Part shown: piece by piece, positions 18,783 to 26,817 of the stretch
Numbering within the stretch: the stretch's first letter is position 1
How the letters are laid out: each line of letters starts with the position of its first letter
Source of the DNA: Phycisphaeraceae bacterium
Lineage (GTDB): Bacteria > Planctomycetota > Phycisphaerae > Phycisphaerales > Phycisphaeraceae
Direction of reading: 5' to 3'
DNA: 46,989 nucleotides
Assembly: GCA_028284155.1 (NCBI GenBank)
Contig: JANQSF010000051.1
Span: 1-46,989 of the forward strand
Position numbers and translations under genes: made by a program
The notes under the pieces: model-generated
What the model was told of the DNA's origin: nothing
The model's database searches: none
Seen by the model: only the letters and a program-made list of their open reading frames with translations

Positions 18783-20282
18783 TTACCCGAGCAGGCCGAG
18801 CACGCTCTGGGGCAGCGAGTTCGAGATACTCAGGACGTTGTTCGACGCGGCGACGAGGATCTGCTGCCGTGTCAGGTTGGCTGTCTCTTGTGCGAAGTCG
18901 GTCTCGCGGATTGAGCTCTCGGCCGCGCTGGTGTTCTCCAGAGCCACGCCCAGCGAACGGATCGTCGAACCGATCACGTTGTTCTGCACCGAGCCGAGTC
19001 GACCGCGGAGGCTGGAGATCTGGTTGATCGCCTTGTCCACGACCTTCTGAGCCTGGCCGACGTTGCCATCGACCACGTTATTGGCACCGGCGCCGCCAAG
19101 CGAGTCCAGGAATCCCGTTGAGCCGTTGCCCAGGTGCCGGGACGCCACGCTCGGCAGGCCAAGCGCGATCTTGTTCGTCAGATTGACATCGGCACCGATA
19201 TTGAACTTGGCGCCGGAGTCGGCCACCGACAGAGCGGTGAACGATGCGGCGGCCTGCGACGCGGCCGTAGTCAGCTCGAGCTCGATCGCCAGGGCGTCGG
19301 TGTTGACCGAAGCGACCTTGCCGTTACCGCGGGCCGTGATGCCGTTGATGATCGCCGTCACGTCCTGGCCTTCGTCGCGGATCGGAGCCGCCACCGAGCT
19401 GAACGCCGTCGCGCCGGCTGTCGCCGCCACGTCTTCGTCCGTGCTCGACAGGTTATGCACCGCGCCGGCCTGACCGCCCACGCTGGACACGTTCACGCTC
19501 ACAAACTGCTGCGAGCCGAACTCTGTGCTCTTGAGCACGACGCCCGTGCCGCTGACCGCGGCCGAAACGCCCGTGACGCTCGTGAAGTTGTTGATCGTGT
19601 CACGCACTGCGTTCAACGTCGTGCCCGACGCGAAGCTGAATTCACGCGTGCCGTCAACGCCCGCCACCTCGAAGGTGAACTTGCTCGACGCGTCCGTCAG
19701 ATCCAGCGCGGCTGCGCCGGCCGACAGGAACAGACCCGCGTGCTGCGCGGAGCCCGTCACGATGGCCTCCACGCTCACCGAGCCGCCGTGCTCGACCTTC
19801 GCGGCGTTGATTTGGAAGTCCGACACGTTCGCGTGAACCGAACTGGCCTGGAACTCGAAACCGCCGTTGAGCAACTGCGTGCCCTGGAAGCTGGTGGTTT
19901 CGCTGATCCGGTCGATCGTCTGCAGGATCTGATCGATCTGCTGCTGGTTCGCCTCTTTCTCCTCCAGGCTCAGGCCGGAGTCGTTCGCCGCTTCACCGAC
20001 CAGGCCCTGCAACTCGTTCAGCAGCGTGCTGACCTCGGCCAAGCCACCCTCGGCGATGTTGACGACCTGTTCGGCGCGTTCGGCGTTGCCGATCGCGGCC
20101 GAGATCTGCGTCTTCTCAGAACGCAGGTTCTCGCTGGCGATCAGGCCGGCCGGGTTGTCCGAACCGCGGTTGATCGCAAGACCTGTGCTCAGACGTTCGA
20201 GCGACGTCTGCAGACCTCGGTTCTGCTGGCCGCTGATGCGCTGTGCGATTTGCGAGCTTACGTTTGTGATGATTCGACTCAT
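18783..20282 (-). CDS. fliC: Flagellin 2
   Basis: A second 499-aa flagellin, clearly paralogous to the one downstream. The N terminus is MSRIITNVSSQIAQRISGQQ, followed by SLERLSTGLAINRGSDNPAG and AEQVVNIAEGGLAEVSTLLN; the C terminus ends LPQSVLGLLG. The central region keeps the FTFEVAG..G.REFSFASGTTL module and the TSVTGVSAAVSGTGVVLKS hook-IN-like segment. D0/D1 residues are mostly shared with flagellin 1 and the middle differs more. AAGGAG lies ten bases before the ATG. It is separated from flagellin 1 by a terminator and a repeat, so the two can be expressed differently. Confidence 0.95.
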   Translation of the reverse strand: MSRIITNVSSQIAQRISGQQNRGLQTSLERLSTGLAINRGSDNPAGLIASENLRSEKTQISAAIGNAERAEQVVNIAEGGLAEVSTLLNELQGLVGEAANDSGLSLEEKEANQQQIDQILQTIDRISETTSFQGTQLLNGGFEFQASSVHANVSDFQINAAKVEHGGSVSVEAIVTGSAQHAGLFLSAGAAALDLTDASSKFTFEVAGVDGTREFSFASGTTLNAVRDTINNFTSVTGVSAAVSGTGVVLKSTEFGSQQFVSVNVSSVGGQAGAVHNLSSTDEDVAATAGATAFSSVAAPIRDEGQDVTAIINGITARGNGKVASVNTDALAIELELTTAASQAAASFTALSVADSGAKFNIGADVNLTNKIALGLPSVASRHLGNGSTGFLDSLGGAGANNVVDGNVGQAQKVVDKAINQISSLRGRLGSVQNNVIGSTIRSLGVALENTSAAESSIRETDFAQETANLTRQQILVAASNNVLSISNSLPQSVLGLLG

Positions 20283-20823
20283 TGCAATTCTTCTCCTTGC
20301 TGGCCGACCGCGGAATACCTCTCGGGGAGTCGCGGCCGATCATCCGTTGCGGTTGATTGGCAACCCAGTTAGTTGGCGGGCTTCATGCCCATTGTCAAAC
20401 GAGGGACGGCCGCCAACCTCCGTGGCCAGCCTCCGTGCCGCGACGGTCATCGTGATCCGTCGAGGCGTCCGAACGTCGATCGCATGATCGGCCAACAATC
20501 CCGCCTCCGCGGGGTCGGCCGCCAGCGCCGCCCTTTAGTCGAAGCGACCGTCCCGTTCCAACGCAACGTGCCGATCAAGCACGCAACGATCCGTTTGCCG
20601 GCAAGGCGGATCGCCCGCGAAGGGCTGGGGGGTCGCCACAAACTGTGTGCGACAAGCCTTGCTATCGGTGGCCCGACTTGAAAGGTCCATACCCTCGTCA
20701 ACGATGCCCCGGACTTCACACCGCCCGCCCTCGCACGACCGGCAAAGCCCGAATCGCCCGCAACGATCACGCAGTCCGCACAACCGGAACAGCCCGCGTA
20801 ACGCGTCCCTTTACAATCCCCGT
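20283..20823. other. Divergent intergenic region upstream of flagellin 2
   Basis: It contains the AAGGAG site of flagellin 2 (complement of 20293-20298) and, at the right edge, the -10-like TACAAT of the rightward gene. I found no sigma-28 or sigma-54 consensus and no gene. Its several short overlapping open frames have no recognisable start signals or domains. Confidence 0.4.
20812..20817 (+). promoter_or_regulatory. -10-like TACAAT, probable leaderless start
   Basis: TACAAT is followed by six bases (CCCCGT) and then ATG, with no Shine-Dalgarno sequence. Transcription would begin at or next to the start codon. No good -35 hexamer is visible. Confidence 0.35.
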
Positions 20824-21483
20824 ATGGCCTCTCACACGCGACCCCGTATCCATATGTATGTCGCACTGGCCGCGGCCGCCCTCGCCTTCGCCGCGCCATA
20901 CGCGATGGGTACGCCACGCCCCGTACTCGTCCAGGCCGCCGTATTCGTCTCACTGGCGGCCTGCCTCGCTGTTCACCGGCGTTTTCGGACGTTCGTCAGT
21001 TCGTTTCGGCCAACGCAACGCGCATTGATCGTCGCCGCACCGCTCGCCGTCGTCGTCGGCCACATGACCTATGCGGGATTCCCGCTGCCCGATTGGCACA
21101 TGTTCTCCGCGGGCAGCGGCGACGACCCCGTCTACTTCGATCTGAACGCCACGACCCGCAGCGGCGCAACGATCCGGCTCCACCCCGGCCGCGCCGCGTC
21201 GTCGCTCGACCGTTTGCGCGCCGACGCACGGCTCCGCCAACGTCTCAAAGACCTGCCGGCCGACGGCAGTGCGGCGCAGTTGCCCGCTTGGCGGCGTGCC
21301 GCCGATCTGATCCAAGCGCTGGCCAAACTGCACAACCAACGCCACGCCGACGACCCTGTCGTCTACGTCGATGTCGATCGCTGCACCGTCCCGTTGGACG
21401 ACTATCAAGGTGAAAGGTCGATCCGGCGGCAGCGCGTCGGGAGGGTTGAAGTGGTGATTGAAAACATCCCGGCGCGGCCATGA
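20824..21483 (+). CDS. Small membrane protein coupled to HTTM protein
   Basis: A 219-aa hypothetical protein. Two or three hydrophobic segments occupy the first 85 residues (YVALAAAALAFAAPYAMG, VLVQAAVFVSLAACLAV, ALIVAAPLAVVVGHMTYAG). A soluble, Arg-rich domain (about 90-219) follows, with PVYFDLNATTRSG and DDPVVYVDVDRCTVPLDDYQ. It overlaps the HTTM gene by ATGA, so the two are translationally coupled and probably act together, the soluble part lying on one side of the membrane. The ATG at 20824 is preferred over upstream in-frame starts because of the membrane helix and the adjacent -10-like TACAAT. No family is recognised. Confidence 0.7.
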   Translation: MASHTRPRIHMYVALAAAALAFAAPYAMGTPRPVLVQAAVFVSLAACLAVHRRFRTFVSSFRPTQRALIVAAPLAVVVGHMTYAGFPLPDWHMFSAGSGDDPVYFDLNATTRSGATIRLHPGRAASSLDRLRADARLRQRLKDLPADGSAAQLPAWRRAADLIQALAKLHNQRHADDPVVYVDVDRCTVPLDDYQGERSIRRQRVGRVEVVIENIPARP

Positions 21484-22400
21484 CCATGCTCCACGAACAC
21501 GTCACATGGCGCACGCTCGGCTTCGTCCGCTTCTGGGTCTGGGCGGTTTGGCTGTACACACTCGCATCCGACCCGATCGGCGACTTGGCGGTCCTGCCGC
21601 GCGCCGAGTTGCACGCGGTAGGTGTGCTCAGTTGGTTGCCCGCCGATTGGCTGAACGTTGTCTATATTGACGGCCTACTCCTCGGCGGCAAGACCGTCCT
21701 GCTTCTGTTTATCGCCGCGGCGATGATCGGTGTTCGGCCGTACCAGACCATCGCCGTGCTCGCGGCGATCGGGCTGACGTTCTATCAGGGCATCGTGCGC
21801 AGCTACAGCTACGTCGATCACAACGAACTGGTCCTGCTCTATGCCGCGTACATCCTGGCGGTGTGTCCCGCGAACGGCGCGATCGGTGATTGGCAAAGAC
21901 CGCCGGATTACAAGCCGGACGACCGTTCGCCCGCCGGCTCCGCCGCGCTGCTCGCGCTCACGCTTGTCATGCTCGCGACCTACGCGGCGACCGGCGCCTA
22001 CCGGTTCGCCCACGCGACGCCCGGCATCTTCACGTCAAACACGGTCGAAGCCTGGTGCGCCGCTCGCGCTCACGGCCACAGCACCTTCGGCTTCACCGCC
22101 GGCTCGGTCCTGCTCGAACACCGCTGGCTCATCCCCGTCGCCCGCGTCGGTTTTGCCCTCACCACACTCTTCGAAGTGCTCGCTCCGCTCTGTTTGATCT
22201 CGCGCTGGTTTCGCTACGCCTGGCTCGTCGTCATTGGTTCGATGCACGCCGCATCACTGCCGATGATGAACATCCTCTTCCTCGAGAACGTCCTGCTGTT
22301 CCCGGTCGTCATGACCGACGTCGGCCGATGGTGGCCACGCGTGGTGCGACGGGTCAGTCGTATCGCACACCGTGTTTCGCCCCGTGGCTTGGCCGAATGA
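21480..22400 (+). CDS. HTTM-type (vitamin K carboxylase-like) membrane protein
   Basis: A 306-aa polytopic protein with six to eight hydrophobic segments. The pattern WRTLGFVRFWVWAVWLYTLA, DGLLLGGKTVLLLFIAAAMIG, VRSYSYVDHNELVLLYAAYI, and later GSVLLEHRWLIPVARVGFAL and HAASLPMMNILFLENVLLF, resembles HTTM-domain proteins, the horizontally spread relatives of vitamin K-dependent gamma-carboxylase. The HNELVLLYA segment is the most family-like part. Carboxylase activity is not implied, since most bacterial HTTM proteins have unknown function. It is coupled to the preceding gene. Its 3' end runs 47 bp into the convergent cyclase-family gene. Confidence 0.7.
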   Translation: MTMLHEHVTWRTLGFVRFWVWAVWLYTLASDPIGDLAVLPRAELHAVGVLSWLPADWLNVVYIDGLLLGGKTVLLLFIAAAMIGVRPYQTIAVLAAIGLTFYQGIVRSYSYVDHNELVLLYAAYILAVCPANGAIGDWQRPPDYKPDDRSPAGSAALLALTLVMLATYAATGAYRFAHATPGIFTSNTVEAWCAARAHGHSTFGFTAGSVLLEHRWLIPVARVGFALTTLFEVLAPLCLISRWFRYAWLVVIGSMHAASLPMMNILFLENVLLFPVVMTDVGRWWPRVVRRVSRIAHRVSPRGLAE

Positions 22401-23019
22401 TCGCGCGGGCCGGCGCGCCCTCCGCGCCCATCAGATGCAACGGCAGACACACCAGTTCATAGTCGCCCGGCTCGATGTCGTTCAGCCGAAGCCCTTCGAT
22501 CACCCACACACCCGCGCCGAGCATGACCTGGTGGCATTCGACGCCGTCGGTCTTGTATCCGCCGATCGACAGGTAATCGACGCCGACGGTCTTGACCTGC
22601 CGTTCGACCAGGTATCGCGCGGCGTCGGCGCTGATGTGGACGAAGTCCTCGTCGAACGGCTGATCGTGCCAATCCCGCCGTGCGTTCCGTGTCTTGAAGA
22701 TGATCCGCTCGCCCGCTCGGATGTCGAACTTCTCCAACTCGCTCGGCTGAATCGCGACCGGGTCGTCGATCGCCACGACCCGCGCCGGGCCGACCACCGC
22801 GTCCAGCGGCATTGCGTCCATCGACACGCCGTCGCGGACGAAGTGCAGCGGCGCATCCATGTGCGTGCCAGTGTGGGCCGACATGTCCAGGTGTGTCAGG
22901 TTGCACACGTTCCCGTCGGCCATGTCGACCTTCCGCGTCGCGACAAACGCCGGGTCGCCCGGCCAATGCACCATGCCGTTCTGTAACGGTGTCGAGATGT
23001 CGATCCAGTCGTGCTGCAT
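22354..23019 (-). CDS. Cyclase / kynurenine formamidase-family hydrolase
   Basis: A 221-aa member of the metal-dependent cyclase family (KynB-like). The metal-binding and catalytic motif HTGTHMDAPLHF is at residues 49-60 and the N terminus has WIDISTPLQNGMVHWPGDPA, both typical. Length equals bacterial kynurenine formamidase (about 205-220 aa), which hydrolyses N-formylkynurenine, but other family members act on polyketide or isatin-type substrates and no tryptophan-degradation gene is adjacent. ATG at 23019 is preferred: TATCAT lies seven bases upstream and no Shine-Dalgarno site is present. An alternative ATG at 23028 would add three residues. Its 3' end overlaps the convergent HTTM gene. 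Confidence 0.85.
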   Translation of the reverse strand: MQHDWIDISTPLQNGMVHWPGDPAFVATRKVDMADGNVCNLTHLDMSAHTGTHMDAPLHFVRDGVSMDAMPLDAVVGPARVVAIDDPVAIQPSELEKFDIRAGERIIFKTRNARRDWHDQPFDEDFVHISADAARYLVERQVKTVGVDYLSIGGYKTDGVECHQVMLGAGVWVIEGLRLNDIEPGDYELVCLPLHLMGAEGAPARAIIRPSHGAKHGVRYD

Positions 23020-23026
23020 GGCCAAC

Positions 23027-23032
23027 ATGATA
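23027..23032 (-). promoter_or_regulatory. -10-like TATCAT, probable leaderless start
   Basis: On the minus strand TATCAT is followed by seven bases and the ATG of the cyclase-family gene, with no Shine-Dalgarno sequence. No clear -35 is visible. Confidence 0.3.
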
Positions 23033-23179
23033 CCGACACAACGATCGGCCGCTTGCGGCTTAGCGCGATTGTTGACCGATCGGGTTGAACCACCGAGGTC
23101 AACGAGAGCACGTAGAGATGGAATTGTGGAAGGCACAGCGCGCCAACGGAAACGCAATGACGATTGTCGAGACGTTCGT

Positions 23180-23251
23180 GTAGGGTGAGCACTGCCCACC
23201 ACGGAACACCAAGGCTCAACGAGAACTGATGGTGGGCAGTGTCCACCCTAC
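23180..23251. repeat. 72-bp twin hairpin repeat, copy 1
   Basis: The left arm GTAGGGTGAGCACTGCCCACCA and right arm TGGTGGGCAGTGTCCACCCTAC pair over 22 bp with two mismatches, around a 28-base loop. The same arms and total length recur at 30222-30293 with a different loop. It lies between the convergent-end region of the NTase gene and the cyclase gene start. Confidence 0.75.
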
Positions 23252-23260
23252 AGCGATGCG

Positions 23261-24301
23261 TCACAACACCATCGTCGCAACAACGCGCGCATCCCACGCG
23301 CCCGCATGACGTAGTAAGAACTCAGTCAGCAACGACGACAGTCCTTCGGCGTGTTGCAGCGAAACGGTTGTCAAAGAGGACCCCGTTGCGTCATCTCCGG
23401 CCGGTACAGGCGATTCCGCCAACTCATCACGAAACCGCGGGTCGGCCATCGCTCGTACAAACCGTTCCATACACACCGCGACCTGCTCAAACCCCTCATC
23501 CCCGCGCGCGTCGTACACCGCCGCCAGCCGTTGCATCGGCGTCAGGCGCAAACGTTGCGTCACCCACGCACGCGCGTCGTCGCCGTGCAAGGTCGACTCA
23601 GCCAACAGCCACGTCAGCGCGACGTACTCGATCAGTCGGCTGTGGCGCATCTTGGCCTGCCGGGTGCCCCAACCGCCGCGTTGCGGATCGAAATCCCACT
23701 GCCGCCAAGCGAGCCCCGCCGCGCGGTGACGACGCAGGTCATTCAGCAGGTACTCCCATGGGTGAATGCCCGTCGTGTTGCGCCAGCCGGCGCCGCCGAA
23801 CGGCCCGATGGTTCGGTCGAGCACGCTCTCGCGCACAGCTTCGAACGCGTCAGGTCGATACGCCGATCGAGCGTCGAGCAAGACGTGCAACCGCTGCGCG
23901 AACAGCACGGGGTCGTCCGCGACGAGCCCGCGCGTCTTTGGGTCGGCCAGCGCCGCCAGCGACGTCGGCTGAGCAAACACGCCACCCGGCTTGGACGCTT
24001 CGAATCCAACGTCGCGCACGGCTTGTGCCACCCGGTCAGACGCATCGCGCGCTTGTGATTCATCACACGACACGTCGTCTTGCAGCACGACCAGCAGATC
24101 GGCATCGGAATGCGACGACGCTTCCAACCGACCGAGCGACCCGCAGGCGGCGACGCAGCGCACCGTATCAACGCCGTCTAATCGATTGTTCAGTGACTCT
24201 GCAAGGCGGTCGAGCTGGGTGTTCGACCACCGCCATGCTTCGGCCAACGCGGGTGTTGCGTCAGTTGGCGACCACACGTTCGTATCGGCCTGGCCGCTCA
24301 C
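23261..24301 (-). CDS. Nucleotidyltransferase-fold protein coupled to PycTM-like effector
   Basis: A 346-aa protein with a Pol-beta-type nucleotidyltransferase core: GSLGR (residues 54-58), ten residues from the GS to DAD (66-68), and hydrophobic LLVV after it, giving the GS-x10-DxD signature. A basic segment with HPWEYLLNDLRRHR (about 180-193) and a helical C-terminal half (to AGAWDARVVATMVL) follow. The third catalytic carboxylate cannot be fixed by eye. The preferred start is GTG at 24301, which overlaps the upstream gene's stop as GTGA; starts further upstream would lie inside that gene. Translational coupling suggests a joint function with the membrane protein. It could make a nucleotide signal, as CD-NTases do, or modify a protein or small molecule (DUF294/GlnD-like, aminoglycoside-type). 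I do not recognise the exact family. Confidence 0.7.
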   Translation of the reverse strand: MSGQADTNVWSPTDATPALAEAWRWSNTQLDRLAESLNNRLDGVDTVRCVAACGSLGRLEASSHSDADLLVVLQDDVSCDESQARDASDRVAQAVRDVGFEASKPGGVFAQPTSLAALADPKTRGLVADDPVLFAQRLHVLLDARSAYRPDAFEAVRESVLDRTIGPFGGAGWRNTTGIHPWEYLLNDLRRHRAAGLAWRQWDFDPQRGGWGTRQAKMRHSRLIEYVALTWLLAESTLHGDDARAWVTQRLRLTPMQRLAAVYDARGDEGFEQVAVCMERFVRAMADPRFRDELAESPVPAGDDATGSSLTTVSLQHAEGLSSLLTEFLLRHAGAWDARVVATMVL

Positions 24302-24858
24302 GCCGCGCCCATCCCGAGGCTGGTGCCAAGCCAGACGGCCGCGGCACTGAACACGCCGCAAAGAAAAGACAGGTAGCTCAGCCGAAGGTAGCGGTACTTG
24401 TGCTTCGAGAGGTATTGCCCCATGACGTAAACCTCACGGATCTGCGCTTCGTAGGCCGAGGCCGGGTCGTGCATCACGCGTTCCATCGATTCGAGATACT
24501 CGTCGTAGCTGAGCGCCTCAAAGTCACCGAAGAACAGCGGGTTGAACAGACGCCCCGTGGGGTTGGCTAGTCTCTTTGGCCGAATCTTCGGCATGATGGT
24601 GTAGGTGGCCAGCAGAACGGTGAGCATGTTGAATCCGATCAACACGATGGCCGGCCATCGGAATGCCTCCTCTTGCAGGTAGCCGACCGTCAAGGGGATC
24701 ACGATCGCGCTGATCGTCAGCAGCATGTTGGCCTTTTGATCGGCCATCGCGCTCAGCGACACGTGGTGCGCCCTGGTTTGCCGCATCATCTGGTCGAAGT
24801 GACCGCCGGGTTGCCCCGTCTTCATCGCCCGTGACTTGGTTTCGCTTGCGTCTGACAT
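24298..24858 (-). CDS. Pycsar-effector-like (PycTM/SLATT-type) membrane protein
   Basis: A 186-aa protein with the pattern of the Pycsar effector family (PycTM) and related 2TM SLATT-type effectors. It has a cytoplasmic N-terminal helix ending in SAMADQKANMLL (37-47), two membrane helices (about 45-62 and 68-90), a cytosolic segment with NPLFFGDFEALSYDEYL (106-122), then a helix with GQYLSKHKYRYLRLSYLSF (147-165) running into a C-terminal membrane segment. Family members respond to cyclic nucleotides and permeabilise the inner membrane during phage infection. The coupled downstream gene is a nucleotidyltransferase-fold protein, not a cyclase. ATG at 24858 has TATACT six bases upstream and no Shine-Dalgarno site. 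Family assignment is from remembered motif pattern, not a search. Confidence 0.72.
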   Translation of the reverse strand: MSDASETKSRAMKTGQPGGHFDQMMRQTRAHHVSLSAMADQKANMLLTISAIVIPLTVGYLQEEAFRWPAIVLIGFNMLTVLLATYTIMPKIRPKRLANPTGRLFNPLFFGDFEALSYDEYLESMERVMHDPASAYEAQIREVYVMGQYLSKHKYRYLRLSYLSFLCGVFSAAAVWLGTSLGMGAA

Positions 24859-24864
24859 GCGCGG

Positions 24865-24870
24865 AGTATA
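24865..24870 (-). promoter_or_regulatory. -10-like TATACT, probable leaderless start
   Basis: On the minus strand TATACT-CCGCGC-ATG places the likely transcription start at the start codon of the PycTM-like gene. A TTGACC lies only ten bases upstream of TATACT, too close for a standard -35. Confidence 0.4.
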
Positions 24871-24936
24871 ACGGCAAGACGGTCAAGCGGCAGTGGATGA
24901 AGAATGACGAATGCGGTTTGATCCGCGCACAAAAAG

Positions 24937-24960
24937 GCCGGGCCATTTCAATGGCCCGGC
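24937..24960 (-). terminator. Rho-independent terminator of prenyltransferase-like gene
   Basis: GCCGGGCCAT, loop TTCA, ATGGCCCGGC is a perfect 10-bp stem followed on the minus strand by CTTTTTG. It lies 35 bases after the stop at 24995 and isolates the PycTM-like pair from that gene. Confidence 0.88.
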
Positions 24961-24994
24961 TTCGCATGTAATCGTTCGGTGTCGTGAAACCGCG

Positions 24995-26221
24995 TTACTG
25001 CAACTGACGCATCGCCTGCGTCATCGCGATCACGGCGTAGCCGGTCACCAGGTTCGGGTCGCCTTCCAGCCAGCGGTCGGCCTCGTTGATGAACGACCCG
25101 TCCGCCCGTTGCATCTTGGCGAACAGGTTGACCATGTCGTGGTCCCAGCGGATGCGCTTGCCCGCTGCGTCGGTCAGGTGCCGGTCGCGCAGCGAATGCC
25201 ACGCGTCCAGCGCGCGGGCCATCGTGACCAGGTAGTAGTAGTGCCCCTGCATCTTGCGTTCTTCCGGCATCCCCGGATTGTGCGACACCGTGTAGTTGCG
25301 CTGCAACCACTTGACCGCGTCGGTCACGCGCTTGTCGCCCGGTTCGAGCTGCGCGTGGATGTACGTCTTGAACATCGCGTACGTCATCGAGCCGTAGGTG
25401 CGCAGGTTGCTTACCGGTCGGCCGGCCTTGCCCTCGTCGATCATGTCCTGGCTGGCCTGCGACTGCGGGATACCGATGTGGTCTTTGTTGATACTCGGCG
25501 CGTAGATCGCGCCGCCGTCCGGCTGAATCTGCTTGCCGAACCGTTTGTTCGTGCTCGACCCTTGCAACTGGTTCATGAAGCCGACCGCCCGCAGCACGGC
25601 CGGGTCTTTGCAGTCGATGTTCATGTCGATCAACGCCTGCACGAACATCTGCGTGTTCGAGCCGTCCGGTCGGCCGTGCTTGCCGTATCCGACCCCGCCG
25701 AAGTGTGGGTGATTCTCGGTGATCGGTCGGCCCTGCTCGTCCACGCCGCTTTGGTATTGCAGCTTGCGGACGTACCGCTCGGCCTTGAGCATCGCTGCGG
25801 CGACGCGCTTTTGCAACGCCGTCGGGTCGCTCGGCGGCTTGTGCGGGTCGGGCACGATCCGCGACAACGCCGAGATCGAGATCGACGTGTTGTAGTTGCC
25901 CAGGATGCCGTCGTGGATGCCGCCATCGTTCCGCTGCTTGCGCAGCAGGTACTCGATCGCCTTGCGCGCCGTCGGGTCGTTCGCGTCGATGTTCGGCTGA
26001 TCGAGCAGGCCGGTCAGGACCAGCGCCGTGATGGCCGGACCCGATTGGGCCGACCAACTGCCGTCGGCGGCTTGCGTCTTGCGTAGGAACGCCACGGCCT
26101 TGTTGATCGTCTGTTGCCCGCGTTTGGCAACCGCCGCGTCGTCCGCCGCCAACGCCGTCGGCCCGGCGACCGTCAGCGCGACCAAAACCACACACATCCA
26201 GCAAGACAAGGCGCGTGTCAT
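24995..26221 (-). CDS. Secreted prenyltransferase/squalene-oxidase-repeat protein
   Basis: A 408-aa protein with a signal peptide (about residues 1-26, ending ALAAD) and the alpha/alpha-toroid repeats of the terpenoid cyclase/prenyltransferase fold. Repeats include AVAFLRKTQAADGSWSAQSG, AIEYLLRKQRNDGGIHDGIL and FAKMQRADGSFINEADRWLE, plus several VTG..V.AM type helices. Planctomycetes encode many such exported proteins, and most lack the catalytic Asp motif of true cyclases and have unknown roles in the envelope. GAGGA eight bases before the ATG supports the start. A strong terminator follows, so it is probably a single-gene unit. Confidence 0.85.
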   Translation of the reverse strand: MTRALSCWMCVVLVALTVAGPTALAADDAAVAKRGQQTINKAVAFLRKTQAADGSWSAQSGPAITALVLTGLLDQPNIDANDPTARKAIEYLLRKQRNDGGIHDGILGNYNTSISISALSRIVPDPHKPPSDPTALQKRVAAAMLKAERYVRKLQYQSGVDEQGRPITENHPHFGGVGYGKHGRPDGSNTQMFVQALIDMNIDCKDPAVLRAVGFMNQLQGSSTNKRFGKQIQPDGGAIYAPSINKDHIGIPQSQASQDMIDEGKAGRPVSNLRTYGSMTYAMFKTYIHAQLEPGDKRVTDAVKWLQRNYTVSHNPGMPEERKMQGHYYYLVTMARALDAWHSLRDRHLTDAAGKRIRWDHDMVNLFAKMQRADGSFINEADRWLEGDPNLVTGYAVIAMTQAMRQLQ

Positions 26222-26501
26222 AGCCGATTCCTCAAGTTAGATCGTGAACGAAAGCCACCCAGGGCGGACGCAAACCTGCCCGCCCCCATTACCATAACTC
26301 CCCGATCGGCTGATTTCCCAGCCGATGCAAGAAATGCACGCCGTTTACAGGCCCGGAAACAGGGCTTATCGGAGTCCGACCGGCCGATGCCAGATTCAGG
26401 ACCGGGCCGACCCGCTTGACACGGCGGGGGTGTCGCCTGAATCTATCTTGTGATTGGGGATCGCACGATCCTTCTTTTGCACGTCGACCTGGGGATTCAA
26501 C

Positions 26502-26780
26502 ATGCCAGACGTCGATTCAACGTCCAAGGTGTGGAGCGTTGTGGGCGTCGCTCTGCCGGCGCTCGCGACGGTGTTCGCCGCCATCGCTGCGCTGAAGACC
26601 GAACAACGGGCGATCAACATCGCCCTGATGGTCATTTGTCTGATCATGACCGTGTTGGCGATACAGCGTGTCTACGCGTGTTCGGAGCAAAGCAGTCATC
26701 GGATGGTCAAGGTGCCGCCGCCGAGCAAGACGCAGACGCGAATGACTTACAAACGTGAGTCGTGTCGCTTCGTCTCGTAG
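26502..26780 (+). CDS. Small two-helix membrane protein
   Basis: A 92-aa hypothetical protein with two membrane helices (about residues 10-32, VVGVALPALATVFAAIAAL, and 37-57, INIALMVICLIMTVLAIQRV) and a basic C-terminal tail with three scattered Cys. ATG at 26502 is preferred over an upstream in-frame ATG at 26454 because GGGGA lies eight bases before it and the first helix then starts near the N terminus. No family is recognised. Confidence 0.6.
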   Translation: MPDVDSTSKVWSVVGVALPALATVFAAIAALKTEQRAINIALMVICLIMTVLAIQRVYACSEQSSHRMVKVPPPSKTQTRMTYKRESCRFVS

Positions 26781-26817
26781 ACGTCGGCTGACCTCGCCTG
26801 AGGCATCACCATCGTCG

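Noticed and set aside
19134..20372. 412-aa plus-strand open frame across flagellin 2
   Set aside because: It is the antisense frame of a clear flagellin. Its composition is Arg/Ala/Val-rich without domains.
22354..24858. Cyclase-family gene as part of the PycTM/NTase module
   Set aside because: It is 240 bases away with a hairpin repeat between. It belongs to the metal-dependent cyclase/KynB family, unrelated to nucleotide cyclases, and the name is a coincidence.
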